Source: Ferrimonas sp. YFM
GTDB taxonomy: Bacteria > Pseudomonadota > Gammaproteobacteria > Enterobacterales > Shewanellaceae
NCBI RefSeq assembly: GCF_030296015.1
Contig: NZ_AP027368.1
Location: 1,984,001-2,048,000, forward strand
Length of the DNA: 64,000 nucleotides
Reading direction: 5' to 3'
Shown here piece by piece: positions 18,296 to 26,610 of the stretch. How positions within the stretch are numbered: position 1 is the stretch's first letter; every line of letters begins with the position of its first letter. The notes under the pieces are model-generated. The model worked only from the letters and a program-made list of their open reading frames with translations. It did no database searches and was not told the origin of the DNA. The position numbers and the translations under genes are program-made.

Positions 18296-19297
18296 CTACG
18301 TAACCTGAAAGCCGAAGGCGTAGGGGTCTTCGTCGTCCACGGTAATGGTGTTGTGGCCGGTTACCCTGGCCCAGCCTTGAATGGAGGGCAGGATGGCGGG
18401 GTAGGGGCCCACTTCGGTGGTGGCTTCCACCCGTCCGATAAACTGACTGCCGATGATGGACTCATGCACATATTGCTCCCCGGTGGCCAGCAGTCCTTTG
18501 GCGTGGCGCTGGGCCATACGGGCGCTGGTGCCTGTGCCACAGGGCGAGCGGTCGATGGCCTTGTCACCATAGAACACCGCATTGGCGCCGTCGGAGTCTG
18601 TATCGAGTGGGTCCCCGGTCCACAGCACATGGGAGATCCCCTGCACCGTCGGGTCCAGCGGGTGGATGCACTCCAGTGTGTCCCGGGCGGCCTGACGCAC
18701 CAGGGGACTCCAACGCAGGATCTCATCGGCGCGCCAGTGACGCAGCCCGGGAAACCGGCTCTGGGGCTCGACGATGACATAGTAGTTGCCGCCGTAGGCC
18801 ACATCCACCGTGAGGGTGCCCAGTCCCGGCACCGTCAGTTCGATATCCCTGTGGGCCAGGTAGCTGGGAACATTGGTCAGCCGGACCCAGTCCACCTTGC
18901 CGCCGCTTTGTTGGTAGGCCACCTGTAGCTGCCCGGCAGGCACGTCCAGTATCAGTTGCCCCGGGATTTTGGGCGTGATCAGCCCCGCCTCCAGGGCGGC
19001 GGTCACCGTGCCTATGGTGCCGTGACCGCACATGGGCAGGCAGCCAGAGGTTTCGATAAAGAGGATGGCGGCATCGGCCTGGTCGGAGCAGGGCGGATAG
19101 AGGAAGGCACCGGACATCATGTCGTGCCCCCTGGGCTCGAACATCAGTGCTCGGCGAATCCAGTCATGGTGCGCCAGGAAATCCTGGCGCTTCTCGCTCA
19201 TGGTGCTGCCCTTGAGATTCGGATGGCCGCTGGTCACCAGGCGCACCGGATTGCCACAGGTGTGGGCATCGATGCAGGCAAAGGTTCCCTTTAACAT
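18296..19297 (-). CDS. 4-hydroxyproline 2-epimerase (proline racemase family)
   Basis: A 333-residue enzyme converting trans-4-hydroxy-L-proline to cis-4-hydroxy-D-proline. Both acid/base cysteines are present: C90 in LPMCGHGT and C253 in DRSPCGTGT. This Cys/Cys pair separates epimerases from dehydratases of the same fold. The neighbours supply the following steps. The start is 10 bases after the deaminase gene, so the two share an operon. The stop codon TAG lies inside the terminal repeat of the adjacent mobile element, so the last residue or two may be altered from the ancestral form. Confidence 0.93.
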   Translation of the reverse strand: MLKGTFACIDAHTCGNPVRLVTSGHPNLKGSTMSEKRQDFLAHHDWIRRALMFEPRGHDMMSGAFLYPPCSDQADAAILFIETSGCLPMCGHGTIGTVTAALEAGLITPKIPGQLILDVPAGQLQVAYQQSGGKVDWVRLTNVPSYLAHRDIELTVPGLGTLTVDVAYGGNYYVIVEPQSRFPGLRHWRADEILRWSPLVRQAARDTLECIHPLDPTVQGISHVLWTGDPLDTDSDGANAVFYGDKAIDRSPCGTGTSARMAQRHAKGLLATGEQYVHESIIGSQFIGRVEATTEVGPYPAILPSIQGWARVTGHNTITVDDEDPYAFGFQVT

Positions 19298-19307
19298 GAC
19301 GCCCTCC

Positions 19308-20222
19308 TCAGTCCAGATTGAATTGACTCAGATCAGGCCGGGTGGCGATGGCGTCTTCATACACCTTGGTCACCCGTTGCCGCTCGGCGCCGGAGAGGGG
19401 CAGCCTGGGGGCCCGTACGTTCTCGCTGCCTCTTCCCGCCAACTGCTCGGCAAATTTGATGCATTGGACCAGGTGGGGCACGGTGTCCAGCCGTAACAGG
19501 GGCAGGAACCAGCGCCAGATCTCCCTGGCCTGGTCATAGCGACCGGCTCGTGCCAGTTTCATGATGGCCACAGATTCTCTGGGAAAGACGTTGGTCAAGC
19601 CGGAGATCCAGCCGGTGGCGCCCAGCATCAGGCTCTCCAGGGCGATGTCGTCGACGCCGCAGAACACAATGAAGCGATCGTCAAACTGGTTATGAAGCTC
19701 GGTGATGCGGCGGGTGTCTGTGGTGGACTCCTTGATGGCGACGATGTTGTCCTCCTGGGCCAGTATCTGGGTCATCTCCAGGTCCACATCCACACCATAG
19801 GTCACCGGGTTGTTGTAGATCATGATGGGCAGGGTGGTGGCCCGGGACACCTGCTGATAGTGATACAGGGTCTCCTCACGGTTGGCACGATACACCATGC
19901 CGGGCAGCAGCATGATGCCGTCCACCCCAAGCTTTTCCGCATCTTTGACGAAGCTCTTGGCAAACTCCGTGGTGGTTTCGGCGCAGCCGCTGATCACCGG
20001 TATGCGGCCGGCGGCCACTGCCACCGTGTGCTTGAGAAAGGCCCGTTTCTCCTCTGGGCTCAGGGAGCAGTTCTCGCCGACCGTGCCCAGGGCGATGATG
20101 CCGTCGATGCCATCGTCAATCAGTTGGTTGAGCATGCGGGCATTGGACTCAAAGTTGATGCTGCCATCGTCGTGAAACTGGGTGGAGATCGCCGGATAAA
20201 CGCCGTTCCAGGTTACCTTCAT
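19308..20222 (-). CDS. Pyrroline-4-hydroxy-2-carboxylate deaminase (DapA family)
   Basis: A 304-residue class I aldolase-fold enzyme. The Schiff-base lysine K164 (VAIKEST), the tyrosine Y136 (MIYNNP) and the GTVGE loop near 46-50 are present. In hydroxyproline loci this family member deaminates delta-1-pyrroline-4-hydroxy-2-carboxylate to alpha-ketoglutaric semialdehyde; the neighbouring epimerase, oxidase and KGSA dehydrogenase make this much likelier than dihydrodipicolinate synthase. ATG 20222 follows AAGGAAGGA. It is the first gene of the leftward operon and faces the rightward operon across a shared promoter region. Confidence 0.92.
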   Translation of the reverse strand: MKVTWNGVYPAISTQFHDDGSINFESNARMLNQLIDDGIDGIIALGTVGENCSLSPEEKRAFLKHTVAVAAGRIPVISGCAETTTEFAKSFVKDAEKLGVDGIMLLPGMVYRANREETLYHYQQVSRATTLPIMIYNNPVTYGVDVDLEMTQILAQEDNIVAIKESTTDTRRITELHNQFDDRFIVFCGVDDIALESLMLGATGWISGLTNVFPRESVAIMKLARAGRYDQAREIWRWFLPLLRLDTVPHLVQCIKFAEQLAGRGSENVRAPRLPLSGAERQRVTKVYEDAIATRPDLSQFNLD

Positions 20223-20294
20223 GGGGAATCCTTCCTTATTGTTTTCCATACACAGGGCCGGTTATCAGCCTGGAAATCATCATGACCGATATGT

Positions 20295-20310
20295 ATATTG
20301 TATGCAATAT
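20295..20310. promoter_or_regulatory. Predicted FCD-regulator operator in the divergent promoter
   Basis: ATATTGTATGCAATAT, a near-perfect palindrome with a TTGTATGCAA core, lies between the two divergent hydroxyproline operons. The exact reverse complement occurs at 40732-40747. A plausible rightward -35 TTGTAT (20299) and -10 TACTTT (20323) with an 18-base spacer overlap it, which would suit repression. Confidence 0.75.
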
Positions 20311-20452
20311 CAAAATTTATGTTACTTTAAGGTTAACGAATCGGCAGGGATCGTGGAAGATAGCTGATGAAGCTAATCATGGAGGGCTGCTTCTTTGCGC
20401 CGGAGTCGACGCCGGCAAGCGCAGCCTTTGATAAGGAGATGGAGGCAAGGGA

Positions 20453-21478
20453 ATGAAGTTTGACGTGCCTAAGGAGCTGGCCCTGGAGGGGATCACCACC
20501 CTGGATGCTCATACCGAGGGTGAGCCCCTGAGAATCATAACCGGTGGCTACCCACCTGTATTTGGCCGGACCCTGTTGGAGAAGCGCCGCTATCTGACCG
20601 AGCATCTGGACCAGTATCGCACCCTGCTGATGCATGAGCCCAGGGGCCATGCGGACATGTACGGTTGCCTGATCACCGAGCCTGTGACCCCGGGGGCGGA
20701 TTTTGGCGTGCTGTTTCTCCATAACGAAGGCTACTCCAGCATGTGTGGTCACGCCATCCTGGCGGTGACCCAGGTGGCGGCAAAGTGTGGCGTCATCAAG
20801 GCCAGCCCAACCCCCAGGGAGATCAGAATCGATGCCCCGGCCGGCCTGATCCGTGCCAGGATCTGGCAGGAGCAGGGGGAGATCAAATCCGATTTCCTCA
20901 ATGTCCCCTCCTGGGCTGAGTCCCTTAACGGCTGTGTGGACGTGGCCGGGTTGGGGCCGGTGGAGTACGACATCGGCTTTGGCGGCGCGTACTACGCCTA
21001 TGTGGATGCCGACGCCTTGGGTATCGACTGCAGCTCAGACAATGTCGCCGCCCTGATTCGTCACGGCAGGGCCATCAAGCAGGCGGTGATGGCGGCCCAC
21101 AGCCTTACCCATCCGCTGGAGGAGGATCTCGGTTTTCTGTACGGCACCATCTTCACCTCATCCGAGTGTGCCCCCGGCCACCACAGCAAACATGTGTGCG
21201 TTTTTGCCGACGGCGAGGTGGACCGCAGCCCCACAGGTACCGGGGTGGCGGGGCGCATTGCCCTGCTGCATGCCAAGGGTGAGGTGGAACTGGGCCAAAG
21301 CCTGACCATTGAGAGCATCGTTGGTGGGCGGATGACGGTCACTGCCACCGAATCGATGGCATTCCATGGCAAGCAGTCGGTGCTGCCCAGAGTGAGTGGC
21401 AGGGCCTGGATCACCGGCTCCCACCGGTTCGTGCTGGAGCCCTCCGATCCCTTCAGCCAGGGATTTTTCCTGAGGTGA
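20453..21478 (+). CDS. Trans-3-hydroxy-L-proline dehydratase-like (Cys/Thr proline racemase family)
   Basis: A 341-residue member of the proline racemase family. The first catalytic cysteine is kept (C98 in SSMCGHAI), but the second is threonine (T261 in DRSPTGTGV). Cys/Thr is the known signature of trans-3-hydroxy-L-proline dehydratase, which yields delta-1-pyrroline-2-carboxylate. A second, Cys/Cys paralogue lies in the divergent operon, so the locus appears to handle both hydroxyproline isomers of collagen. GGAGATGG precedes the ATG at moderate spacing. The following oxidase gene begins two bases after the stop. No pyrroline-2-carboxylate reductase is visible in the window. Confidence 0.9.
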   Translation: MKFDVPKELALEGITTLDAHTEGEPLRIITGGYPPVFGRTLLEKRRYLTEHLDQYRTLLMHEPRGHADMYGCLITEPVTPGADFGVLFLHNEGYSSMCGHAILAVTQVAAKCGVIKASPTPREIRIDAPAGLIRARIWQEQGEIKSDFLNVPSWAESLNGCVDVAGLGPVEYDIGFGGAYYAYVDADALGIDCSSDNVAALIRHGRAIKQAVMAAHSLTHPLEEDLGFLYGTIFTSSECAPGHHSKHVCVFADGEVDRSPTGTGVAGRIALLHAKGEVELGQSLTIESIVGGRMTVTATESMAFHGKQSVLPRVSGRAWITGSHRFVLEPSDPFSQGFFLR

Positions 21479-21480
21479 AC

Positions 21481-22704
21481 ATGAGTGAGTCGATTCTGGT
21501 TATCGGAGGGGGTGTCATCGGACTGAGCCTGGCTTGGGAGCTGCAGAGCCAGGGAGCGGATGTCACCGTGCTGGAGCGGGATGAGCCTGGCCGGGGCGCC
21601 TCCTTTGGCAACGCCGGTCACTTTGCCACCGAGCAGGTGTTTCCTTTGGCCGATCCTGCGCTGTTGCCGCAAATTCCCAAAATGCTGCTCGATCCCCTGG
21701 GACCGTTTCGAATCCGGTTAAGGTACCTGCCCAAAGCGCTGCCCTGGATGCTGAGGTTTTTGGTCAACATGACGCCCGGTCGTCGTCGCCGCAATCAGCA
21801 TGCTTTGAGTGCCATCAACGAGCGGGCGGTGGCGGACTGGCGCACCCTGCTGGCCTCCATCGGCGCACAGTCGCTGATGAGTGAGCGTGGCAGCCTGCTG
21901 GTGTTTGAGTCTACCGGACTGGCAGAGCAGCAGCAGATGGCCGCCGGTTTTCGTCAGGCGGGGGTTCGGGTAGAGAGATTGGATGCCAAGCAGCTTCAGG
22001 CGCTGGAGCCGGCGTTATCCTCCTCACTGACCGGTGGGCTGCTGTTCCCGGACACCGGCCACAGCGTCGACCCCTTCGCCATCTGTCAGGCGCTGGTGGC
22101 CGCCCTTAAGCAGAGCGAGGTGAACTTTGTCCAGGGGGAGGCCCAGTCCCTCGATGCCAGTGGCGTGGTCACTCTTAAGGGGGGAGGGCGGTTGCAGGCG
22201 GACAAGGTGGTGGTCTGTGCCGGTGCCTGGTCCCGGCCCCTGGCCGCTCAGCTTGGCCATTCCGTGCCCCTGGATACCGAGCGGGGCTACCACCTGATGG
22301 TTCAGGCCGACAGTGGGCTCACTCGCCCGGTTTCCAGTGCCGAACGAAAATTCATCGTCACTCCCATGGCCCAGGGAACCCGGCTGGCGGGCACCGTGGA
22401 GTTCGCCGGGCTCCAGGCCCCCATGAATCCGAAGCGTGCCCAGATATTGCTGCCCCACGCCAAGGCACTGTTGCCCGAGATGAACGGGCAACCGGGAGAG
22501 CCCTGGATGGGATTTCGCCCCTCTTTACCGGATTCCTTGCCGGTGCTTTCCGCCTCCTGTTCTCCCAGAGTGTATTTCAGCTTTGGTCATCAGCACCTGG
22601 GGCTGACCCAGGCGGCCACCAGTGCCCGTTTGATGGCGTCATTGATGTCAGGCCGCCCTCCAGACGTGGATCTCGCTCCCTACCGCATCGACCGCTTCTG
22701 CTGA
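21481..22704 (+). CDS. FAD-dependent D-hydroxyproline/D-amino acid dehydrogenase
   Basis: A 407-residue DadA-type flavoprotein. The N-terminal FAD-binding loop is VIGGGVIGLSLAWEL, followed by the adenine-ribose acidic strand VTVLERDEPGRGAS and a C-terminal substrate domain ending FGHQHLGLTQAATSARL. In this context it should oxidise cis-4-hydroxy-D-proline to delta-1-pyrroline-4-hydroxy-2-carboxylate, the substrate of the deaminase encoded opposite. GAGG overlaps the previous stop and lies five bases before ATG 21481; the GTG at 21475 is less likely. A terminator-like hairpin follows. Confidence 0.92.
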   Translation: MSESILVIGGGVIGLSLAWELQSQGADVTVLERDEPGRGASFGNAGHFATEQVFPLADPALLPQIPKMLLDPLGPFRIRLRYLPKALPWMLRFLVNMTPGRRRRNQHALSAINERAVADWRTLLASIGAQSLMSERGSLLVFESTGLAEQQQMAAGFRQAGVRVERLDAKQLQALEPALSSSLTGGLLFPDTGHSVDPFAICQALVAALKQSEVNFVQGEAQSLDASGVVTLKGGGRLQADKVVVCAGAWSRPLAAQLGHSVPLDTERGYHLMVQADSGLTRPVSSAERKFIVTPMAQGTRLAGTVEFAGLQAPMNPKRAQILLPHAKALLPEMNGQPGEPWMGFRPSLPDSLPVLSASCSPRVYFSFGHQHLGLTQAATSARLMASLMSGRPPDVDLAPYRIDRFC

Positions 22705-22719
22705 TGGGAGCCAAGTACC

Positions 22720-22741
22720 AGGTCCGCCTGATTGCGGGCCT
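22720..22741 (+). terminator. Terminator after the D-hydroxyproline dehydrogenase
   Basis: AGGTCCGC/GCGGGCCT stem (8 pairs, one G-U) with a 6-base loop, followed by TTTCATTGTT. Confidence 0.75.
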
Positions 22742-22951
22742 TTTCATTGTTGGTGGACGACCCGCCGTCATTCCCGTCATGGCGATATTTTGGGGACACC
22801 CGTTTTATCCAGTTCGCTTCCGGGGCAGCGTCAGATCCCGAATCCACTTTCTCTTGCTCAAATTCCCTAATTAATTCTACTTAACCTCGGGCGTTAGCAT
22901 GAACAGGGTGCTATCCTCACAAGTGAGTTCTGATTGGACAAGGAGCGTCTC

Positions 22952-23044
22952 GTGTCAGAAGCCTGTATCGCTGCCATGCCTGGGCAAGTTTGCCTTTCTT
23001 ACTCTGTCTGCTTCGGTTTCTTTAGAGATTGGGGCCGGTCATGA
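22952..23044 (+). CDS. Cysteine-containing 30-residue small ORF, coupled to the next gene
   Basis: GTG at 22952 is preceded by AAGGAG at seven bases, an excellent ribosome site. The frame gives 30 residues (MSEACIAAMPGQ..., Cys at 5, 14 and 20) and stops at TGA 23042-23044, which overlaps the next ATG in ATGA. That arrangement suggests a real leader peptide or small protein controlling translation of the 90-residue ORF. No homology recognised. Promoter-like TTGCTC and TAATTA boxes lie near 22850-22880. Confidence 0.5.
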   Translation: MSEACIAAMPGQVCLSYSVCFGFFRDWGRS

Positions 23045-23313
23045 ATCTTTTAGCTCCCCCCGATATTGATCAGTTGCTCTGCCTGGGACAGGAACGCCTT
23101 TGTATCGCCGGTGGTCCCTGGCTTTGTACCGGAGTGCTCAGCCCGGATGAGATGGCGCCTGTTCTGAAAGAGCAGTGCGACTCGGAGGGCATTTGTACCC
23201 AGGCCCTGCGAGGATATCGCTTCGTTGGTGCCGATGGTCATGCGGTATTTCTCTGGACCGATTGCCCCCGGGAGAAGATTCAGGTGGGGGGAGGATCAGC
23301 TGACGACTGCTAG
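23041..23313 (+). CDS. Hypothetical protein, 90 residues
   Basis: A short acidic, cysteine-rich protein (six Cys, for example QLLCLGQERLCIAGG and WTDCPREK) without a signal peptide or recognised domain. Its own ribosome site is weak, but the ATG overlaps the stop of the 30-codon ORF, so coupling could drive its translation. The cysteines could bind metal, which is speculation. Moderately likely to be real. Confidence 0.5.
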   Translation: MNLLAPPDIDQLLCLGQERLCIAGGPWLCTGVLSPDEMAPVLKEQCDSEGICTQALRGYRFVGADGHAVFLWTDCPREKIQVGGGSADDC

Positions 23314-23454
23314 CGCCTCTAATCGCTGGCACTGAAGTCTTCTATTACAACTTTCCGTGGTCACTTTTGCCTCTGTGACCTAGTCTCACTTGTTGCGGTA
23401 CACCTACTTTCCTTGTCGGTCCTTATCTGGACTCGCAACTCAAGGAGCAAATCC

Positions 23455-24015
23455 ATGAAACATTCTCTCTATGCGGTTGTTGCTGCGTTGCTCGGTATGG
23501 CGACGTTGCCGGCTCTGGCCAAAGATCAGGGCGCCGGCAACCATCTGGTGCTGAACCTGGTGGGGTCCGGTGATATGTATCAGAGTACGGTTCCGGATAT
23601 TGACGGTGATGGCATGGAAGATGACGCCATCTGCTTTGATGTGCAGCTAATGGATGCCCACAACCGTCGTCACATCGGCACTGCAACAGATTGTCTGTCG
23701 CATGTGACTCCGGTGGGAACCGGGGTGGCCCTGGTGGGAACCACCTACTTTCATCTTCCTCAAGGTACCCTGGTTACACGGGGCAATACCTCGGTTCAGC
23801 CTGTCCTTCATCCGACCATGACACCCTCCGGGCAGGCGATCACTCACGTTACAGGAGCGGCAGGAACCGGGAATGCCATCCTTTGGGGCAGTGGCCGCTT
23901 TGCCGGGGCCATGGGAACCGTCAGGTTGTCAGGCATGGTGGATATGACCAGTTTCGCAGGAGAGCCAGGCGATCCCATCGCGTTTGACTGCCTCTTTGTT
24001 ATCGACCTTTACTGA
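23455..24015 (+). CDS. Secreted protein, allene-oxide-cyclase-barrel-like
   Basis: A 186-residue exported protein. The signal peptide MKHSLYAVVAALLGMATLPALA is followed by an all-beta domain. The segment WGSGRFAGAMGTVRLSGMVD near the C-terminus matches the GGTGxFxGAxG turn of allene-oxide-cyclase and dirigent barrels, and VGTTYFHLPQGTLVTRG fits an earlier strand pair. Acidic DIDGDGMEDD could bind calcium. AAGGAG eight bases upstream confirms ATG 23455. The family resemblance is moderate, and any enzymatic role is unknown. Confidence 0.65.
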   Translation: MKHSLYAVVAALLGMATLPALAKDQGAGNHLVLNLVGSGDMYQSTVPDIDGDGMEDDAICFDVQLMDAHNRRHIGTATDCLSHVTPVGTGVALVGTTYFHLPQGTLVTRGNTSVQPVLHPTMTPSGQAITHVTGAAGTGNAILWGSGRFAGAMGTVRLSGMVDMTSFAGEPGDPIAFDCLFVIDLY

Positions 24016-24023
24016 CTCAGCCA

Positions 24024-24076
24024 GGGTGGCCGCTCTGGGGAGGGGTTGACCCTTCCCGACAAGGGAGCGGCCACCC
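24024..24076 (+). terminator. Strong 12-bp hairpin between genes
   Basis: GGGTGGCCGCTC at 24024-24035 pairs perfectly with GAGCGGCCACCC at 24065-24076, and an inner GGGAGGG/CCCTTCCC can extend it. No T run follows, so it may be a processing or attenuating structure between the secreted protein and the AhpD-like gene as much as a terminator. Confidence 0.6.
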
Positions 24077-24120
24077 CAATGAATTCTCATTGGTGCTCCG
24101 ACACCTGTATGGGAGGTGCG

Positions 24121-24660
24121 ATGCTCAATTTTACTCTTTACTCCGATAGCGATGCCCCCAGCAAGAGCAAACCGCTGCTGGCGGACTCTCGCAGGGACTT
24201 TGGCATGATTCCCAATTTGCATGGGGTGATGGCGGAGTCACCGCAGCTGTTGCAGGCCTATAAGATGACACACCAGCTGTTCTGTGAGTCCAGTTTCAAT
24301 GATGTGGAGCGCACCATTGTCTGGCAGACCATCAACGGCTTCCATGAGTGCCACTACTGCTTGCCGGCCCACACCGCCATTGCGCATGGGATGGGGGTAG
24401 ACGCGGGGCTGATCGATGCTTTGAAGGTCGGTGCGCCACTGGATGATCCCAGACTGCAGCTGCTCAGGGACACCACCCTGGCCCTGGTCCGGGAGCGAGG
24501 CCGGCTCAGCGATGCTCAGCTTCAGGCTTTTCTCAGTGCCGGGTTTAGCAAGGCGAATCTGTTGGATATGGTGCTGGCCATCGGCCAGAAAGTGATGAGC
24601 AACTACACCAACCACTTGGCCCGCACGCCCCTGGATGAGGCATTTAAACCCTACAGTTAG
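24121..24660 (+). CDS. AhpD/carboxymuconolactone decarboxylase-family protein
   Basis: A 179-residue, all-helical protein of the AhpD-like family. The redox motif E76-C77-x-x-C80-x3-H84 ([12 protein letters not shown]) is intact, which marks alkylhydroperoxidase-type members that reduce peroxides through a disulfide, not the true decarboxylases. GGGAGG four bases before ATG 24121 sets the start; an ATG at 24079 would add residues lacking family character. It lies alone upstream of rhlE. Confidence 0.88.
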   Translation: MLNFTLYSDSDAPSKSKPLLADSRRDFGMIPNLHGVMAESPQLLQAYKMTHQLFCESSFNDVERTIVWQTINGFHECHYCLPAHTAIAHGMGVDAGLIDALKVGAPLDDPRLQLLRDTTLALVRERGRLSDAQLQAFLSAGFSKANLLDMVLAIGQKVMSNYTNHLARTPLDEAFKPYS

Positions 24661-24754
24661 CCATGCGCAGCATGAAAAAAGGGTGGCGACCCAACCGCTT
24701 TCAGGTACACTGCGCACCCCGGCCACCACAGGGGTGAGCCGACTCATACAGAAG

Positions 24755-26143
24755 ATGCCGATGCAGTTTACCGATCTGGGCCTCTCCCAGCCCCTCCTGG
24801 ACGCCATTGAAGACCTTGGCTACGAGACTCCTTCTCCCATTCAAGCTCAGGCGATCCCCGCCGTGCTCGAGGGCCAGGATGTGATGGCCGCCGCCCAGAC
24901 CGGAACCGGTAAGACTGCCGGCTTTACCCTGCCCATTCTGGAACGCCTGCTTGGCGGCCAGAGAGTGCGCGGCAACAAGTGCCGAGCCCTGGTGCTGACC
25001 CCCACCCGTGAGCTGGCGGCCCAGGTGCAGGAGAGCGTCGACAATTACGGAAAGAATACCCCTTTGCGCTCCACCGTGGTTTTTGGTGGTGTGTCCATCA
25101 ATCCCCAGATGAAGGCACTGAGCCGCGGCGTCGATATGCTGGTGGCGACTCCGGGTCGCTTGCTGGACCTCTATCAGCAGAATGCGGTGCGTTTTGATCA
25201 GCTGGAGGTGCTGGTTCTGGATGAAGCGGACCGCATGCTGGACATGGGCTTTATCAGAGACATCAAGAAGATTCTGGCCTTGTTGCCCGCCAAGCGCCAG
25301 AACCTGCTGTTCTCCGCCACCTTCTCTGATGAGATTCGTGACCTGGCCAAAGGCCTGGTGCACAACCCGGTGGAGATTTCGGTCACCCCACGCAACGCCG
25401 CCGCCAAAACCGTGGAGCAGGTGGTGCACCCGGTGGACAAGAAGCGCAAGCCTCTGGCCCTGGCCGAGCTGATTGGCAAGGGCAACTGGCAACAGGTGCT
25501 GGTGTTTACCCGCACCAAGCACGGCGCCAATCGCCTGACCCGTTACCTGGAAGAGTTTAAGATCAGCGCCGCGGCCATCCATGGCAACAAGAGCCAGGGA
25601 GCGCGCACCCGGGCACTGGCGGACTTCAAATCCGGCGCCATCCGGGTACTGGTGGCCACCGACATCGCCGCTCGCGGCCTGGACATCGATCAGTTGCCTC
25701 AGGTGGTGAACTTCGATCTGCCCCAGGTGGCGGAGGATTACGTACACCGCATCGGCCGTACCGGCCGTGCCGGCGCCAGCGGTCATGCCATCTCTCTGGT
25801 TTGTCAGGATGAGCATGAGCAACTGGTGGCCATTGAACAGCTGATTCAGCGCCACCTGGACCGGGAAGTGTTGGAGGGGCATGAACCCCACAATGCGCTG
25901 GCGGACTCCAAGCCCATCCGTCCGCCCAAGAAGAAAAAGCCCAAGAAACCGAAGAAGCCCCAGCCGATGTCCGAGGGTGACGAAACTCGCCAGGAAGGGG
26001 AAGCCAAGCCGGAGGCTAAGCGCGCACCACGTCGCAAGCCCCAGGGTGGTCGTCCAGGTGGTCAACGCCCTCAGGGTGGGGACGGTGCCAAGGCGGCGCC
26101 CAAGCCACGCCGTCGTCGTCGCAAGCCGCAGGGTAACGCCTGA
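24755..26143 (+). CDS. rhlE: DEAD-box RNA helicase RhlE
   Basis: A 462-residue ATP-dependent RNA helicase acting in ribosome assembly or RNA turnover. Motifs in order: Q motif (PSPIQ, Q30), Walker A AQTGTGKT (47-54), PTREL, DEAD in [12 protein letters not shown] in LFSATFS, ARGLD, and [10 protein letters not shown]. The core is very close to E. coli RhlE throughout (for example GGVSINPQM and [15 protein letters not shown]). A long basic tail rich in Lys, Pro, Arg and Gly after about residue 390 would bind RNA. The start is ATG 24755 or the ATG two codons later; neither has a strong ribosome site. Confidence 0.95.
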   Translation: MPMQFTDLGLSQPLLDAIEDLGYETPSPIQAQAIPAVLEGQDVMAAAQTGTGKTAGFTLPILERLLGGQRVRGNKCRALVLTPTRELAAQVQESVDNYGKNTPLRSTVVFGGVSINPQMKALSRGVDMLVATPGRLLDLYQQNAVRFDQLEVLVLDEADRMLDMGFIRDIKKILALLPAKRQNLLFSATFSDEIRDLAKGLVHNPVEISVTPRNAAAKTVEQVVHPVDKKRKPLALAELIGKGNWQQVLVFTRTKHGANRLTRYLEEFKISAAAIHGNKSQGARTRALADFKSGAIRVLVATDIAARGLDIDQLPQVVNFDLPQVAEDYVHRIGRTGRAGASGHAISLVCQDEHEQLVAIEQLIQRHLDREVLEGHEPHNALADSKPIRPPKKKKPKKPKKPQPMSEGDETRQEGEAKPEAKRAPRRKPQGGRPGGQRPQGGDGAKAAPKPRRRRRKPQGNA

Positions 26144-26221
26144 TAGGACCCGGGTTCGCCATGTCAGCCCCCTCTTTGGACTACCCTTAAAGGTAGGCTT
26201 CGAAGATGACGAGGGGCGAAC

Positions 26222-26404
26222 ATGGCGGACTTTGTGGAGTGCATGAGGCTCAGGGCCAAGGCGGCGGAGGACATCTACTTCGCCGAGCAGAATCGAAAGC
26301 TGATTGAAGCCCTGCATGAGAAGTGGGACCGGGAGGCAGGCACAGAGTCTGAACCACACCCGGGCACCCACAGCAACAAAGATATCCTCAAATCTGAGCG
26401 TTGA
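26222..26404 (+). CDS. Small conserved-looking hypothetical protein, 60 residues
   Basis: A hydrophilic 60-residue protein with one amphipathic helix (MRLRAKAAEDIYFAEQNRKLIEALHEK) and a disordered tail. GAGGGG lies seven bases before the ATG, a good ribosome site. The helix pattern recalls small cytosolic proteins of Shewanella relatives, but I cannot name a family. It follows rhlE by 80 bases and may be cotranscribed. Confidence 0.6.
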   Translation: MADFVECMRLRAKAAEDIYFAEQNRKLIEALHEKWDREAGTESEPHPGTHSNKDILKSER

Positions 26405-26421
26405 CCGCCCGAAAGGCGGTC
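26403..26421 (+). terminator. Hairpin after the 60-residue gene
   Basis: 7-bp stem GACCGCC/GGCGGTC with a CGAAA loop overlapping the stop codon. No T run, so a weak terminator at best. Confidence 0.4.
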
Positions 26422-26610
26422 GATTGCCGACCTCTCAACACTCTTAGATTGAACCGAAGAAACTGTGATATCTGCGAGTCATTTCTGCAGTTGGGATCTT
26501 TGATACCCCAGCCCGGTTTGAGGTGGCGCCAGTGCCGATCAAATTAGGGCGTGGATCACTGACTCTGCCCACTGAATGGATCATCATCTGCCTGCTATCA
26601 GGGGGAAACC

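Larger units (their letters stand above)
17786..18298. mobile_element. Non-autonomous element with terminal inverted repeats
   Basis: The ends mirror each other. The left end from 17786 reads TAGGGCGTGTT, and the right end read inward from 18298 begins with the same 11 bases; the next 12 positions share A, CTTTG and TGA, giving about 20 of 23 matches. TA at both edges would fit a TA target duplication. The inside is AT-richer than the flanks, full of hairpins, and has no transposase. The only sizeable frame (76 codons, minus, 17981-18211) lacks a ribosome site. This looks like a MITE or a decayed IS. It splits the epimerase from the dehydrogenase gene. Confidence 0.7.

Noticed and set aside
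24701-26371. 556-codon antisense frame over rhlE
   Set aside because: Shadow frame; rhlE has every DEAD-box motif.
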